From NCBI GenBank assembly GCA_016867395.1, contig VGJS01000001.1, positions 1 through 64,000 on the forward strand: a DNA stretch of 64,000 bases. Direction: 5' to 3'. Positions within the stretch are counted from its first letter, which is position 1. Every line of letters starts with the position of its first letter. The notes under the pieces are model-generated. The model saw only the letters and a list, made by a program, of their open reading frames with translations, was not told the origin of the DNA and searched no databases. Source of the DNA: Candidatus Handelsmanbacteria bacterium. GTDB lineage: Bacteria; Latescibacterota; UBA2968; UBA8231. Both the position numbers and the translations under genes were made by a program. Positions 53,686 through 62,312 of the stretch are shown here, piece after piece.

Positions 53686-54654
53686 TCAAGGGAGCAAAAG
53701 CACCTTGCCCGTCGTCAGCCGCCCCTGCAAGGCCCGGTGGGCCTCGGCGGCCTGGGCCAGGGGGTAGCGGGCCCCGATGCGCAGGTTGAGCACACCTTCG
53801 CCCAACCAGGAGAGCACCTCACCGGCCCTGGCCAGCAATTCCTGGCGGGTGGTGGTGTAGTGGACCAGGGTGGGCCGGGTCAGGTAGAGCGACCCTTTGG
53901 TGTTGAGCACCCCCGGATCGAGGGGGGGCACCGGACCGCTGGACTGGCCGAAGAGCACCATGTACCCCCGCGGCCGCAGCACGTTGAGCCCCTTGGCGAA
54001 GGTGGATTTGCCCACCGAATCGTAGACCACGTCCACGCCGCGCCCCCCGGTGAGGCGCTTGACCTCGGCTTCGAAGTCCTGCTCGGTGTAGCGGATCACC
54101 TCGTGAGCGCCGGCCTGGCGGGCCAGGGCCTCCTTTTCGGGGGTGGAAACGGTGCCGATGACCCGCGCCCCAAGGCGGCTGGCCAATTGCACCAGCAAGA
54201 GACCCACCCCGCCGGCAGCGGCGTGGATCAGCGCCGTCTCTCCCTGTTTGAGCGGATAGGAGCCGCACACCAGGTAGTGGGCAGTCATTCCCTGGAGCAT
54301 GGCTGCGGCCCCGGTGGCAAAATCGACCGCCTCGGGCAGGGGCACCAGCCGAGCGGCCGGCACCGCGGCCTGCTCGGCATAGGCCCCGATGGTCCCGGCG
54401 TACGCCACCCGGTCACCCACCTTGACCTCTCCTACCCCCTCGCCCAGGGCCACCACCCTGCCGGCCGCCTCCATGCCGGGGGTGCAGGGCAGGGGTACGG
54501 GATAGAGCCCTTCGCGGTGATAGGTATCGATGTAGTTGAGCCCGATGGCCTTGACTTGGACCAGGGCTTGGCCAGCAGCCGGAACCGGGGAGGGAACCTC
54601 TTCGTATTGGAGCACCTCTGGACCGCCGCACTGTTGGAAGCGCACAGCTTTCAT
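53686..54654 (-). CDS. Quinone oxidoreductase, zinc-free MDR family
   Basis: 322 residues, similar to NADPH:quinone reductase (Qor). N-terminal MKAVRFQQCGGPEVLQYEEV, PCTPGMEAAGRVVALGEG, and the cofactor motif HAAAGGVGLLLVQLASRLGA; the zinc ligands of alcohol dehydrogenases are absent. ATG at 54654 is preferred by homology; the ATG at 54666 is also possible. Substrate probably a quinone or enone. Confidence 0.9.
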   Translation of the reverse strand: MKAVRFQQCGGPEVLQYEEVPSPVPAAGQALVQVKAIGLNYIDTYHREGLYPVPLPCTPGMEAAGRVVALGEGVGEVKVGDRVAYAGTIGAYAEQAAVPAARLVPLPEAVDFATGAAAMLQGMTAHYLVCGSYPLKQGETALIHAAAGGVGLLLVQLASRLGARVIGTVSTPEKEALARQAGAHEVIRYTEQDFEAEVKRLTGGRGVDVVYDSVGKSTFAKGLNVLRPRGYMVLFGQSSGPVPPLDPGVLNTKGSLYLTRPTLVHYTTTRQELLARAGEVLSWLGEGVLNLRIGARYPLAQAAEAHRALQGRLTTGKVLLLP

Positions 54655-54680
54655 GGACAATTCCATTTTTTTAGCGGAGA

Positions 54681-54686
54681 ATTATA
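54681..54686 (-). promoter_or_regulatory. Candidate -10 box for the quinone oxidoreductase
   Basis: A perfect TATAAT on the minus strand, 27 bases before the ATG at 54654, in an A+T-rich patch. No good -35 at the right distance. Confidence 0.4.
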
Positions 54687-54734
54687 AATTACGCATTCCC
54701 ACAGCCAGAGACAACCTTTGGGGAGGGGAATCCG

Positions 54735-54763
54735 CCTTGACGGCTGGAAGAAAAGGGAGTAGC
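54735..54763 (+). promoter_or_regulatory. Candidate promoter for the sulfatase-like gene
   Basis: TTGACG at 54735-54740, 17-base spacer, TAGCAT at 54758-54763, 40 bases before the ATG. Confidence 0.5.
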
Positions 54764-54803
54764 ATATCCCTCAACACCTCACCCTCTATCCCCCCGTGTT
54801 GCC

Positions 54804-56216
54804 ATGGCCAGGAAAAAGCTCAACCTCATCCTCTTCGGCGTCGATAGCCTGCGGGCCGACCGCATGAGCTGTTATGGGTACCCGCGCCTGACCACCCCCC
54901 ACATCGACCGGCTCGCCGGCCAGGGGGTGCGCTTCGCCCAGAACTTCTCGCCCCATATCCCCACTACCTCGGCCTACTCGTCCATGCTCACCGGGCTGGA
55001 CGCCTTCTCCACCACGGTGGTGGCCCTGCGCCACAAAGGCGCCCTGCCCGATCAGGTCGCTACCCTGCCCGAGATCCTGCGCCAGGCCGGATACGACACC
55101 TCCTGCGTGGGGTTCTCCGGCAATGCAGCCTCGCGCGGCTTCGACCAGTACCACAACTTCGCCGGCTGGGGGCGTTGGGCCGAAGGCCGCAGCCCCAAGG
55201 CAGAGAACCTCAACGCCGTGGCCATCCCCGAACTGGAGCGGATGGCGGCCCAGGATCAGCCCTTCTTCCTCTTTTTGCGCCACATGGACCCCCACTCCCC
55301 CTACCTACCGCCGGCTCCCTATGAGCGGATGTTTTACAGCAAGGACGAGTGCGCCCCCGACAACCGCTCCATGAAGCCGGTCTTTGCCTTCAAGCCCTTC
55401 TGCGACTACTTCGCCGAGTGGATGCCCCCCGGCATCACCGACATCGAATACGTCACCGCCCAGTACGACGGGGCCGTGGCGTACATGGACGCCTGCATCC
55501 AGCGCCTCCTGACCAGGATCGAGGAGTTGGGACTGGCCGAGAACACCCTGATCGTGCTCAACGGGGACCACGGCGAGACCCTCGACGAGCACGAGTGCTG
55601 GTTTGACCACCACGGCATGTACGAGAACACCCTGCACGTGCCCCTGATCCTGCGCCTGCCCGGGGTGCTGCCATCCGGCCAGGTGGTCCGGGGCATGACC
55701 CTGCACCAGGACCTGGTGCCCACTCTACTCGAACTATTGGGCCTCCGCAGCAAGATCAGGTTCGATGGTTCGTCTTTGATGCCCCTGATCCGCGGCCAGA
55801 AAGCCTCCAACTACTCCGACTTTTACATTACCGAATGCACCTGGATGCGCAAACACGGGTGGCGCACCCCGGAGTGGAAGCTGATGGTCGCCCTCGAACC
55901 GGACTTGCACTTCAAGCCCCCGGTCGAGCTGTACAATCTGCTCAAAGACCCCCTGGAACTGAACAACCTCGCCGACAAGGAACCAGGGGTGGTCGCCCAC
56001 CTGCGCCAGCGCATGGAAGCCTGGATCAACAAGCGCGAGAGGGCCACTGGCCGCTCCAATCCCATGTACACCAACCTCGACTGGCACGGCAAGGACGGGG
56101 TGGGTCCCTTCAAAACCTCGCAACAGGCGTACGACACCCTGCACATCGGCTCGGTGGGCGCTGCCAACCGGCTACAGGGGGGCAAGAAGGCAGAAGTAAA
56201 AAAGAAGAAGCGCTGA
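54804..56216 (+). CDS. Sulfatase-like alkaline-phosphatase-superfamily hydrolase
   Basis: 470 residues, no signal peptide, so cytoplasmic. Metal ligands fit: D14 in FGVDSLRADR, and NGDHGETLDEHECWFDHHG. But the formylglycine motif (C/S)xPxR is missing; at its place is PTTSAYSSMLTG, with T54 where Cys should be. A threonine nucleophile is used by phosphotransferase-type relatives such as LtaS, so a phosphoester or phosphonate substrate is more likely than a sulfate ester (inference). Lysine-rich C-terminus. Confidence 0.8.
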   Translation: MARKKLNLILFGVDSLRADRMSCYGYPRLTTPHIDRLAGQGVRFAQNFSPHIPTTSAYSSMLTGLDAFSTTVVALRHKGALPDQVATLPEILRQAGYDTSCVGFSGNAASRGFDQYHNFAGWGRWAEGRSPKAENLNAVAIPELERMAAQDQPFFLFLRHMDPHSPYLPPAPYERMFYSKDECAPDNRSMKPVFAFKPFCDYFAEWMPPGITDIEYVTAQYDGAVAYMDACIQRLLTRIEELGLAENTLIVLNGDHGETLDEHECWFDHHGMYENTLHVPLILRLPGVLPSGQVVRGMTLHQDLVPTLLELLGLRSKIRFDGSSLMPLIRGQKASNYSDFYITECTWMRKHGWRTPEWKLMVALEPDLHFKPPVELYNLLKDPLELNNLADKEPGVVAHLRQRMEAWINKRERATGRSNPMYTNLDWHGKDGVGPFKTSQQAYDTLHIGSVGAANRLQGGKKAEVKKKKR

Positions 56217-56219
56217 GGC

Positions 56220-57665
56220 TCAGCCCAAGTGGGCGGCCGGGTACAGCCCGTACTCGACCCGGATCTCCGCGTCCTCGACGCTGAGGGGGCCGACCAGGTC
56301 CTCGGGCCGCCGCACCAGGGTGATTTCGAGCAGGTTCTCCCCCTGGCGCAGTTGGGCCCGGTCCAGTTCCAGCGCCACCCACTGCCCCGCGTACGGGTCC
56401 ACGGCCCGCAGCGGTGAGCGCCGGCAGGGCCCGGTAAGGGGCCGGCCGTTCAGCCTTAGCAGCAGGGCGTGGTCCGAAACGAGGTTGGCGATGCCCAGGC
56501 GCAGGCTCACCCGCTGGACCCGGTTGTTGGCCGGCTCGTCGGCGATGGCAAAGCGCAGGGGATGTGGCCGCCCCAACTCTCCGCTGGAAATCTCCAGGGG
56601 CAACTGCCCCGGATAGTCGAACTCGCCCGCCTGCGGACAGCGCCGCCGCAGGAAGTAGTATTTATCCTGGCCGCGGATCAGGTCCTCGTCCCCCAGTTCG
56701 GCCAAGATGCGCCGCTCCGCATCCTCCAGAGGCCAGCTCAGGAACCAGGTGTAGAGGCCGTCGGCCCCCAGGTGCCAGTAGTTGGCCGCTGCGGCCCGCA
56801 TCATTGCCGGGGTGGCGTTGGCCCTGGGGTGGAAGAGCCGGCTGTCGTCGTGGCGGTAGGGCTGCAGCACCGGGTACACCGAGATCTCGCGCTGGTGGGC
56901 CGCGGCCAGCAGCCAGCCGATGGGCAACTGGGCGTCGAGGACCATCGACAGGTAGAGGAGGGGCGCCGCGTAGTCGATCAACCCCTCCTCCAGCCAGGCC
57001 TCCACCGCCAGGCCGGCGCGGTGGTTCAACTCCAGTGTGGGATAAATCCGCACCCCCACCTCCTTGCCTAACCCCTGGGCCAGGAGCGACACCCCCCGCA
57101 CGAACTCGGTCATGGTCTCGGTGTGTGCGGCCACGTCCTCTGGCCGCAGCCAGAAGGCGCTCCCCCCAGGGGCGGCGGCGAAGTCCAACTCCACCCCCTC
57201 CACCTCGTACCGGGTCAGCAACTCCTCCAGCAGGGCCGTCTGGTGGGCGCGCACCTCTGGGTGGGCGAAACCCCGCCCGTCCTTGGCCAGGGTGTACTGG
57301 AGGTCCAGGCCCTCCCAGCCACCCATGCGCACGCTGGCAAAGAACTCCATCCCCTTCTCGTGGGCCCGGCCCACCAGCACCTGCAGGGGGTCCAGGCCGC
57401 GGTCGAGCAGGCTTTGCATATTGTGCCAGACCCGCCAGTAGCAGGCATCGGCAAAGGGGCGCTTGTCAGCCCCGAAGCGCAATCCCACCCGCGAAGGAAA
57501 GAAGAGCCCGTCCCCGCGTGAGACCCCGTACACAAAGGTGTCCACCCCGGTGCCGGCCACCTCGTCCACCGGCCCCCAGGCGTCCTCGATGCGCATGGGC
57601 GGCTCGTGGACAAAGAGATGGTAGTGCCTGGCGTCGTTGAAGTAGATGGTGCGGCGCTGCCTCAT
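56220..57665 (-). CDS. Glycoside-hydrolase-like TIM-barrel protein of unknown specificity
   Basis: 481 residues without signal peptide. The N-terminal about 370 residues look like a TIM barrel similar to GH10-like/DUF4015-type proteins (FFASVRMGGWEGLDLQYTLA, YEVEGVELDFAA, YTWFLSWPLEDAERRIL); the acidic residues in VELDF may be catalytic. The last 110 residues are a beta-rich domain (LALRLNG-like DHALLLRLNGRPLTGP). Start ATG 57665 overlaps the inositol-monophosphatase-like stop by 4 bases. I cannot name the substrate. Confidence 0.6.
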   Translation of the reverse strand: MRQRRTIYFNDARHYHLFVHEPPMRIEDAWGPVDEVAGTGVDTFVYGVSRGDGLFFPSRVGLRFGADKRPFADACYWRVWHNMQSLLDRGLDPLQVLVGRAHEKGMEFFASVRMGGWEGLDLQYTLAKDGRGFAHPEVRAHQTALLEELLTRYEVEGVELDFAAAPGGSAFWLRPEDVAAHTETMTEFVRGVSLLAQGLGKEVGVRIYPTLELNHRAGLAVEAWLEEGLIDYAAPLLYLSMVLDAQLPIGWLLAAAHQREISVYPVLQPYRHDDSRLFHPRANATPAMMRAAAANYWHLGADGLYTWFLSWPLEDAERRILAELGDEDLIRGQDKYYFLRRRCPQAGEFDYPGQLPLEISSGELGRPHPLRFAIADEPANNRVQRVSLRLGIANLVSDHALLLRLNGRPLTGPCRRSPLRAVDPYAGQWVALELDRAQLRQGENLLEITLVRRPEDLVGPLSVEDAEIRVEYGLYPAAHLG

Positions 57666-58483
57666 GCCTGGCCTCCTTCCCCGGCTGAGGTGGAGCGGAG
57701 CAGGGCGACCAGGTCCGCGTGGATGCCAGGGCCGGCGGCGACCACCTCCTCGCCGTACAGGTCGGGGGGCATCCCCGCCGGCACCTCCCCCAGATGGCCG
57801 GTTTGGGCCCCGGCCTCGCGGGCGATCAGGCAGGCGGCGGCAAAGTCCCAGGGCTTGAGGGTCTCGTAGAAGCCGTCCAGGCGGCCGGCGGCCACCCAAC
57901 ACAGATCTAGGGCAGCCGAACCAATGCGCCGGAAATCGCGGCAGTGCTCCAGCACCCGCCCCAGCCGGCGCAGCAGGAGCGGCCGCTGGCTGCGGTCATA
58001 GGGGAAGCCGGTGCCGATCAGGGCCCGGTCCAGCCGGACGCATTCACTGGCGCGGATCGGCGCGCCGTTGAGGGTGGCCCCTCCGCCGCGCCGGCCGCAG
58101 TAGGTCTCCCCGAGAAAGGGGCTGTGGACCACCCCGGCCTGCACCACCCCATCCACGGCATAAGCGATGGAGATGGCCACTGCGGCGAGGCCATAGGCGA
58201 AGTTCACCGTGCCGTCGATGGGATCGATGATCCACAGCGGGCCCCGGTTGCGCTCCTCCTGGGGCATGGCCGGCGAGGATTCCTCGGAGAGGATCTGATG
58301 TCCGGGAAAGGCCGCCCTGATCCCTTCCCCGATCAACTGGTCGGACTTGAGGTCTGCCGAGGTGAGAAGCTCGATCCCCTCCTTGTAGCTGAGGGCCAGA
58401 GCGCCCCGCTCCCTTTCGGCGGAGATGAGGGCGCCGGCCCGGCGGGCCAGGTCAAGGGCAAAGTCCAGTATGGCCTGGCTCAT
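57662..58483 (-). CDS. Inositol monophosphatase-family phosphatase
   Basis: 273 residues. Metal motifs: ILSEESSP (Glu), WIIDPIDGTVNFAYG (DPxDGTxN) and KPWDFAAACLIAREAG (WDxAA). It hydrolyses a small phosphorylated alcohol or sugar; members also act on histidinol phosphate or PAP. Coupled by 4-base overlaps to the PhyH gene before it and the GH-like gene after it. Confidence 0.9.
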   Translation of the reverse strand: MSQAILDFALDLARRAGALISAERERGALALSYKEGIELLTSADLKSDQLIGEGIRAAFPGHQILSEESSPAMPQEERNRGPLWIIDPIDGTVNFAYGLAAVAISIAYAVDGVVQAGVVHSPFLGETYCGRRGGGATLNGAPIRASECVRLDRALIGTGFPYDRSQRPLLLRRLGRVLEHCRDFRRIGSAALDLCWVAAGRLDGFYETLKPWDFAAACLIAREAGAQTGHLGEVPAGMPPDLYGEEVVAAGPGIHADLVALLRSTSAGEGGQA

Positions 58484-59214
58484 GGGAAGTTCTCCTGGAC
58501 CAGGGCGGTGTTCAGATTGGGCCGGCTGAAGAGGTTGCGGATCTGCGGGTCGAGATGCCCGGTCAGGCGCCGGGGCACGATGTTGAAGTTGCTGAGGAAG
58601 GGCTGGGAGCGATGGCCGTAGTAGACATGGACCGTGCGCCGATCCCGCGCTGATGCCTTCACCACCCCGGCGTGGCAGGAGCCCGCGTTGAAGAGGATCA
58701 CCGTGCCGGCTCTGCCGTGCAGCTCCCTGCCACAGACCGCGTCGTGATCCGTGGGCAGTTTCCGCTTGGCCTCGACATCCTCGGGGACCACGGCAAAGCA
58801 GTGGGTGCCCTCGTCCACGTTGGTGAGGTAGAAGACCGCCGAGATATTGCGCAGCACCAGGGGGTGGTCGGGCAGGTGGGCGGTGTCGCGGTGCCAGGTC
58901 GCGGCCGGGGGCTCTCCCTCCAGGGCCTCGCGCACCATGACCGAGTGCTCCTCGAAGCAGAGTTCCTCTCCCATCAGCTCCCTGACCAGGGGCAGCACCC
59001 CGGGATGGAAGAGGGTGAGGTCGAAGGCCGGCTGGGTGAGCAGCACACTGACGCTCTGGAAGCGCCCTCCTTCGCCCCGCTGCATCCACAGCGCCGGGTG
59101 TTTCTGGCGGTCCGCGTCGAGGGCCTGGTTAAGGATCTGCAACTCCGCTGCGGAAAGCACCCCGGGTAACACGCAGTAACCGTTCCGCCTGAAAAATTCC
59201 ACCTGATCGCTCAT
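58480..59214 (-). CDS. PhyH-family Fe(II)/2-oxoglutarate dioxygenase
   Basis: 244 residues. The iron site is HxD in TWHRDTAH with a distal histidine in GSCHAGVVKAS, and the 2-oxoglutarate-binding arginine in RRTVHVYYG. It should hydroxylate a small molecule. ATG at 59214 (MSDQVEFFRRNGYCVLPGVL) is chosen; ATG 59229 is possible. Proteins of this family are abundant in Latescibacteria/Poribacteria-like genomes. Confidence 0.85.
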   Translation of the reverse strand: MSDQVEFFRRNGYCVLPGVLSAAELQILNQALDADRQKHPALWMQRGEGGRFQSVSVLLTQPAFDLTLFHPGVLPLVRELMGEELCFEEHSVMVREALEGEPPAATWHRDTAHLPDHPLVLRNISAVFYLTNVDEGTHCFAVVPEDVEAKRKLPTDHDAVCGRELHGRAGTVILFNAGSCHAGVVKASARDRRTVHVYYGHRSQPFLSNFNIVPRRLTGHLDPQIRNLFSRPNLNTALVQENFP

Positions 59215-59263
59215 AGATCCCGCGTACATTTTACTCACAACATATCCCCAGGACCAAATCCGA

Positions 59264-60424
59264 TCAACCCAACCCCTGCACCTTCTCCCAACCCCGGCTC
59301 CCCCAGGAGCGCTCCATCGCCGCCAGCACCCTGGCCACTCCCAGGGCCTCCTCCAGGCCGGGCTGCCCTTGTTGGTTGCGGGCAATGCTCTCCAGAAACT
59401 GCTGCGCCTCGATGATCTTGAGATCTTCGTACCCCATGCCCACCCCTGGTCCGGGGTTGAAACGGGCGTGGAAGGGGTGTTCTGGCCCTCCAAGGATCTG
59501 GGTGTAGCCCCTGGTCTGGAGGGTGTAGTGTTCCAGTTCGTTCATCCGCTCGAAATCCCAGCGCAGGGCCCCCTCGGTGCCGTGGACCTCGAAGGCCATC
59601 TGGCACTGGGGGCCCTGGATGACCCGGCACACCTCTAGGCTGCCGTGGGCCCCGCCGGCAAAGCGCACCAGGGCCCCGGCGTAATCCTCGTTGCCCACCT
59701 CGCCCATGGGCCCCTCGCCCCCCACCGAGAAGTGGGTGCCCTTGCCCGGCACAGCCAGGGGCCGGCGGGGGATGAAGCACTCGCAATTGCCCACTACCTC
59801 GGCGATGGGACCGGCCAACATCTGGGCCATATCCACCACGTGGGACATGAGGTCCCCCAGCACCCCACTGCCGGCCTCCTCGCGCTGGAAGCGCCAGGAG
59901 AGCACCCCTTTGGGGTTGCTGGCGTATCCGGCGAAGAAGCGGCCCCGGTAGTGGGTAAGCCGGCCCAGAGCCCCATTGCGGATCATTTCCAGTCCGTGCT
60001 GCACCACCGGGGCCCAGCGGTAGTTGTACCCCACCCAACTGAGCACCCCGGCCGCCCGCGCCACCCCGGCGATGCGGGCGGTCTCCTGGGGGCTGCGGCC
60101 CACCGGTTTCTCGCAGAAGAGGTGTTTGCCGCTTGCCGCCGCGGCCAGGGCGATCTCCAGGTGCAGGCGGTTGGGCGCGGCGATGTCCACCACCTGCACC
60201 TCTGGGTGGGCCACCACCTGCCGCCAGTCTCCTGTGGCCTGGTCAAAACCGAAACGCGCCTTCGCTTCGCGGGCCCGCTCCTCCACCTCATCGGCGCAGA
60301 TCACCAGATGCGGATCCAGTGCCCCTTCGGGGAAACGGTCCGCCGCCTGCCGGTATGCCCGGCTGTGTACCCCTCCCATCCATCCCATGCCGATCACCCC
60401 GATGCCCAATTTCCTCTTGGCCAT
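59264..60424 (-). CDS. Gfo/Idh/MocA-family oxidoreductase
   Basis: 386 residues. Rossmann start [23 protein letters not shown] motif in [21 protein letters not shown]-terminal domain with [14 protein letters not shown] (the DxxxH of the active site). A clearer family member than the one at 2920. It heads a same-strand cluster with PhyH, the phosphatase and the GH-like gene, likely a pathway for an unusual sugar or polyol. Confidence 0.9.
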   Translation of the reverse strand: MAKRKLGIGVIGMGWMGGVHSRAYRQAADRFPEGALDPHLVICADEVEERAREAKARFGFDQATGDWRQVVAHPEVQVVDIAAPNRLHLEIALAAAASGKHLFCEKPVGRSPQETARIAGVARAAGVLSWVGYNYRWAPVVQHGLEMIRNGALGRLTHYRGRFFAGYASNPKGVLSWRFQREEAGSGVLGDLMSHVVDMAQMLAGPIAEVVGNCECFIPRRPLAVPGKGTHFSVGGEGPMGEVGNEDYAGALVRFAGGAHGSLEVCRVIQGPQCQMAFEVHGTEGALRWDFERMNELEHYTLQTRGYTQILGGPEHPFHARFNPGPGVGMGYEDLKIIEAQQFLESIARNQQGQPGLEEALGVARVLAAMERSWGSRGWEKVQGLG

Positions 60425-60482
60425 GATCCCTGCCTTTTTAATCGACAATTAGCACCAGCCCCTCCGGGGACGCAAGCCCTGC

Positions 60483-60511
60483 TTGACGCCTGGATGCCGG
60501 CGCTTTATACT
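60483..60511 (+). promoter_or_regulatory. Strong sigma70-like promoter for the DUF5069-like gene
   Basis: TTGACG at 60483-60488, 17-base spacer, TATACT at 60506-60511; five of six in each box. Confidence 0.65.
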
Positions 60512-60542
60512 GGCCTCCCACACTTAAACGCAAGGAGAGCAT

Positions 60543-60983
60543 ATGGCTAAGATGGTCCCCCTCATCAGTTCTGGCAACAAGGGGCCCTTGGGCGTGCTGC
60601 ACCTGCCCCGCTTCTGGCAGAAGGTGCTCTTGGCCGCCAAAGGCCAGTTGGCCGACGGGTACCCCGACTGCGGCGGCGGCTACGACATGATGGTGCTTAA
60701 GGCGCTGAAGCTCGACAAGGACGCCACCCTCGCGTACCTGCGCCAGAACCTGCCCTCCTACCCGCAGTTCGAAAAGTGGGTGCTCCAGCAGCGGGGCGGC
60801 AGCATCCCCAAGGCCGAGATCGACGAGATCAACGCCGCCATCGCCGGCTACAACCACGACGACGGCACCCGCAAGGAGATACTCGGGGCCGCCGGCATCC
60901 CAGACGACGGCAGCATCAAGGACGCCGTGCATCTCAACCAGCTAGACGACTGGACCGCCTTCCACACCGCTCTCAAGGGCTGA
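60543..60983 (+). CDS. DUF5069-like small protein
   Basis: 146 residues, soluble. Resembles DUF5069 proteins (LGVLHLPRFWQKVLLAAKGQ, YDMMVLKALKLDKDATLAYL, FEKWVLQQRGG). No known function. Monocistronic: its own strong promoter, AAGGAG site and terminator suggest steady high expression. Confidence 0.8.
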   Translation: MAKMVPLISSGNKGPLGVLHLPRFWQKVLLAAKGQLADGYPDCGGGYDMMVLKALKLDKDATLAYLRQNLPSYPQFEKWVLQQRGGSIPKAEIDEINAAIAGYNHDDGTRKEILGAAGIPDDGSIKDAVHLNQLDDWTAFHTALKG

Positions 60984-61005
60984 GTTCCCGCTTCCGCGAC
61001 ACTTG

Positions 61006-61034
61006 GGCCTGCCTTCCCGAGGTGGGCCTTTTTT
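61006..61034 (+). terminator. Intrinsic terminator after the DUF5069-like gene
   Basis: GGCCTGCCT (61006-61014) pairs with AGGTGGGCC (61020-61028), including two G-U pairs, 5-base loop, then six T (61029-61034). Confidence 0.8.
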
Positions 61035-61119
61035 ATACCCCCTCGGCTTGCCCGCTCCCTGGGGCCGGTTTACCTTGGATGGGCAGTTCCGCCCCCCGCA
61101 CCCTCACCCTGGACCCTTC

Positions 61120-62262
61120 ATGAACTTGGACGTTGTCAAGCTTACCCAGGACCTCATCGCCTATCCTTCCGTGAGTCTCTCCAGCAACGTGGATGTAACC
61201 CGTTTCGTGATCGGTATCCTCGACAGGCTCCGCTTTGAGGTCGAGGAGTTGCCCTATATAGACGTCAATGGGGTAGCCAAACTCTCTATCGTCGCCAAAC
61301 TGGGCAAGGGCAAGGGGGGCCTCTCGCTTCTGAGCCACAACGACGTGGTACCGGCCTTTGCCGAGCAGGGCTGGACGAGCGACCCCTTCAAAGGCCGCCT
61401 CTACCAGGGCAAACTCTATGGCCGGGGTTCCTGCGACATGAAGGGTCCCCTTGCCGCCACGCTCTGCGCCGCCACCCGCTTCAAGGTCGCGGACCTAAAA
61501 GCGCCTCTCCATATCGTCGTCACTTCCGACGAGGAGATCGCTGCGCGCGGAGCCTGGGAAGTGTCCCGAAAGTCCAACCTCTTCAGCGAGGCCAGCACTG
61601 GATACGGACTGATCTGCGAGCCGACCCGCCTGCGGGTGGTCCACGCCCACAAGGGGGCGCTTTATCTGGAGATCCGCTCCAAGGGCAAGGCGGCCCACAC
61701 CAGCACCCTCAAGGGGATCAACGCCAATATCGCCATGATCCCCTTCCTCCAGGAGATGAGAACGATCTACGATCTGGTGCTCCGTTCGCGGAAGTACCGC
61801 AACGCCGAATTTAGCCCGGCCCATTCGGAATGGAGCATCGGCATCAACGACTACAACATCGCCACCAACGTCACCCCGGTGCAGAGCGTCTGCACCATCA
61901 GCTACCGCCCCATGCCCGGGACCGAGGTGGACGAGTTGATCGAGCGCACCCGCCAAAGCGCCAAAAAGCACGGCCTGCGCTTTGCGGTGAAGTTCGACGG
62001 CAAACCGGTCTATACCCCCAAGGACGCCCCCCTGGTCCGCACCGCCCTCCAGCTCAGCGGCACCCGAGCCTCGTCCACGGTGCCCTATGGCACCGACGGC
62101 CTGGCTTTTGCCTCCCGTATGAAGAACCTGGTGGTCCTGGGTCCCGGCGACATCGCCCAGGCCCACACCGTGGACGAATGGGTGGAGATCGAGCAGCTGC
62201 ACCGGGCCGTGGACCTGTACAGCCGCTTCATAGACCACGTCTGCGTGCAGGGTAGGGCATAA
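61120..62262 (+). CDS. M20-family deacetylase (ArgE/DapE-like)
   Basis: 380 residues. Zinc ligands in LLSHNDVVPA, GRGSCDMKGPLAA, VTSDEEIAARGAWE and near the C-terminus GDIAQAHTVDEWV. This is the acetylornithine deacetylase/succinyl-diaminopimelate desuccinylase type; which one cannot be decided. It lies beside lysC (aspartate family), on the opposite strand. ATG at 61120 chosen as the start of the family alignment. Confidence 0.88.
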   Translation: MNLDVVKLTQDLIAYPSVSLSSNVDVTRFVIGILDRLRFEVEELPYIDVNGVAKLSIVAKLGKGKGGLSLLSHNDVVPAFAEQGWTSDPFKGRLYQGKLYGRGSCDMKGPLAATLCAATRFKVADLKAPLHIVVTSDEEIAARGAWEVSRKSNLFSEASTGYGLICEPTRLRVVHAHKGALYLEIRSKGKAAHTSTLKGINANIAMIPFLQEMRTIYDLVLRSRKYRNAEFSPAHSEWSIGINDYNIATNVTPVQSVCTISYRPMPGTEVDELIERTRQSAKKHGLRFAVKFDGKPVYTPKDAPLVRTALQLSGTRASSTVPYGTDGLAFASRMKNLVVLGPGDIAQAHTVDEWVEIEQLHRAVDLYSRFIDHVCVQGRA

Positions 62263-62288
62263 AAAAGGGGCCGGCTCCCGCCGGCCCC
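62261..62288 (-). terminator. Intrinsic terminator after lysC
   Basis: On the minus strand a perfect 9-bp stem GGGGCCGGC/GCCGGCCCC (62267-62275 with 62280-62288) is followed by six T (62261-62266). It touches the stop of the convergent M20 gene. Confidence 0.85.
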
Positions 62289-62312
62289 TCGTCCCGCCGA
62301 ATCCCCAAGACT

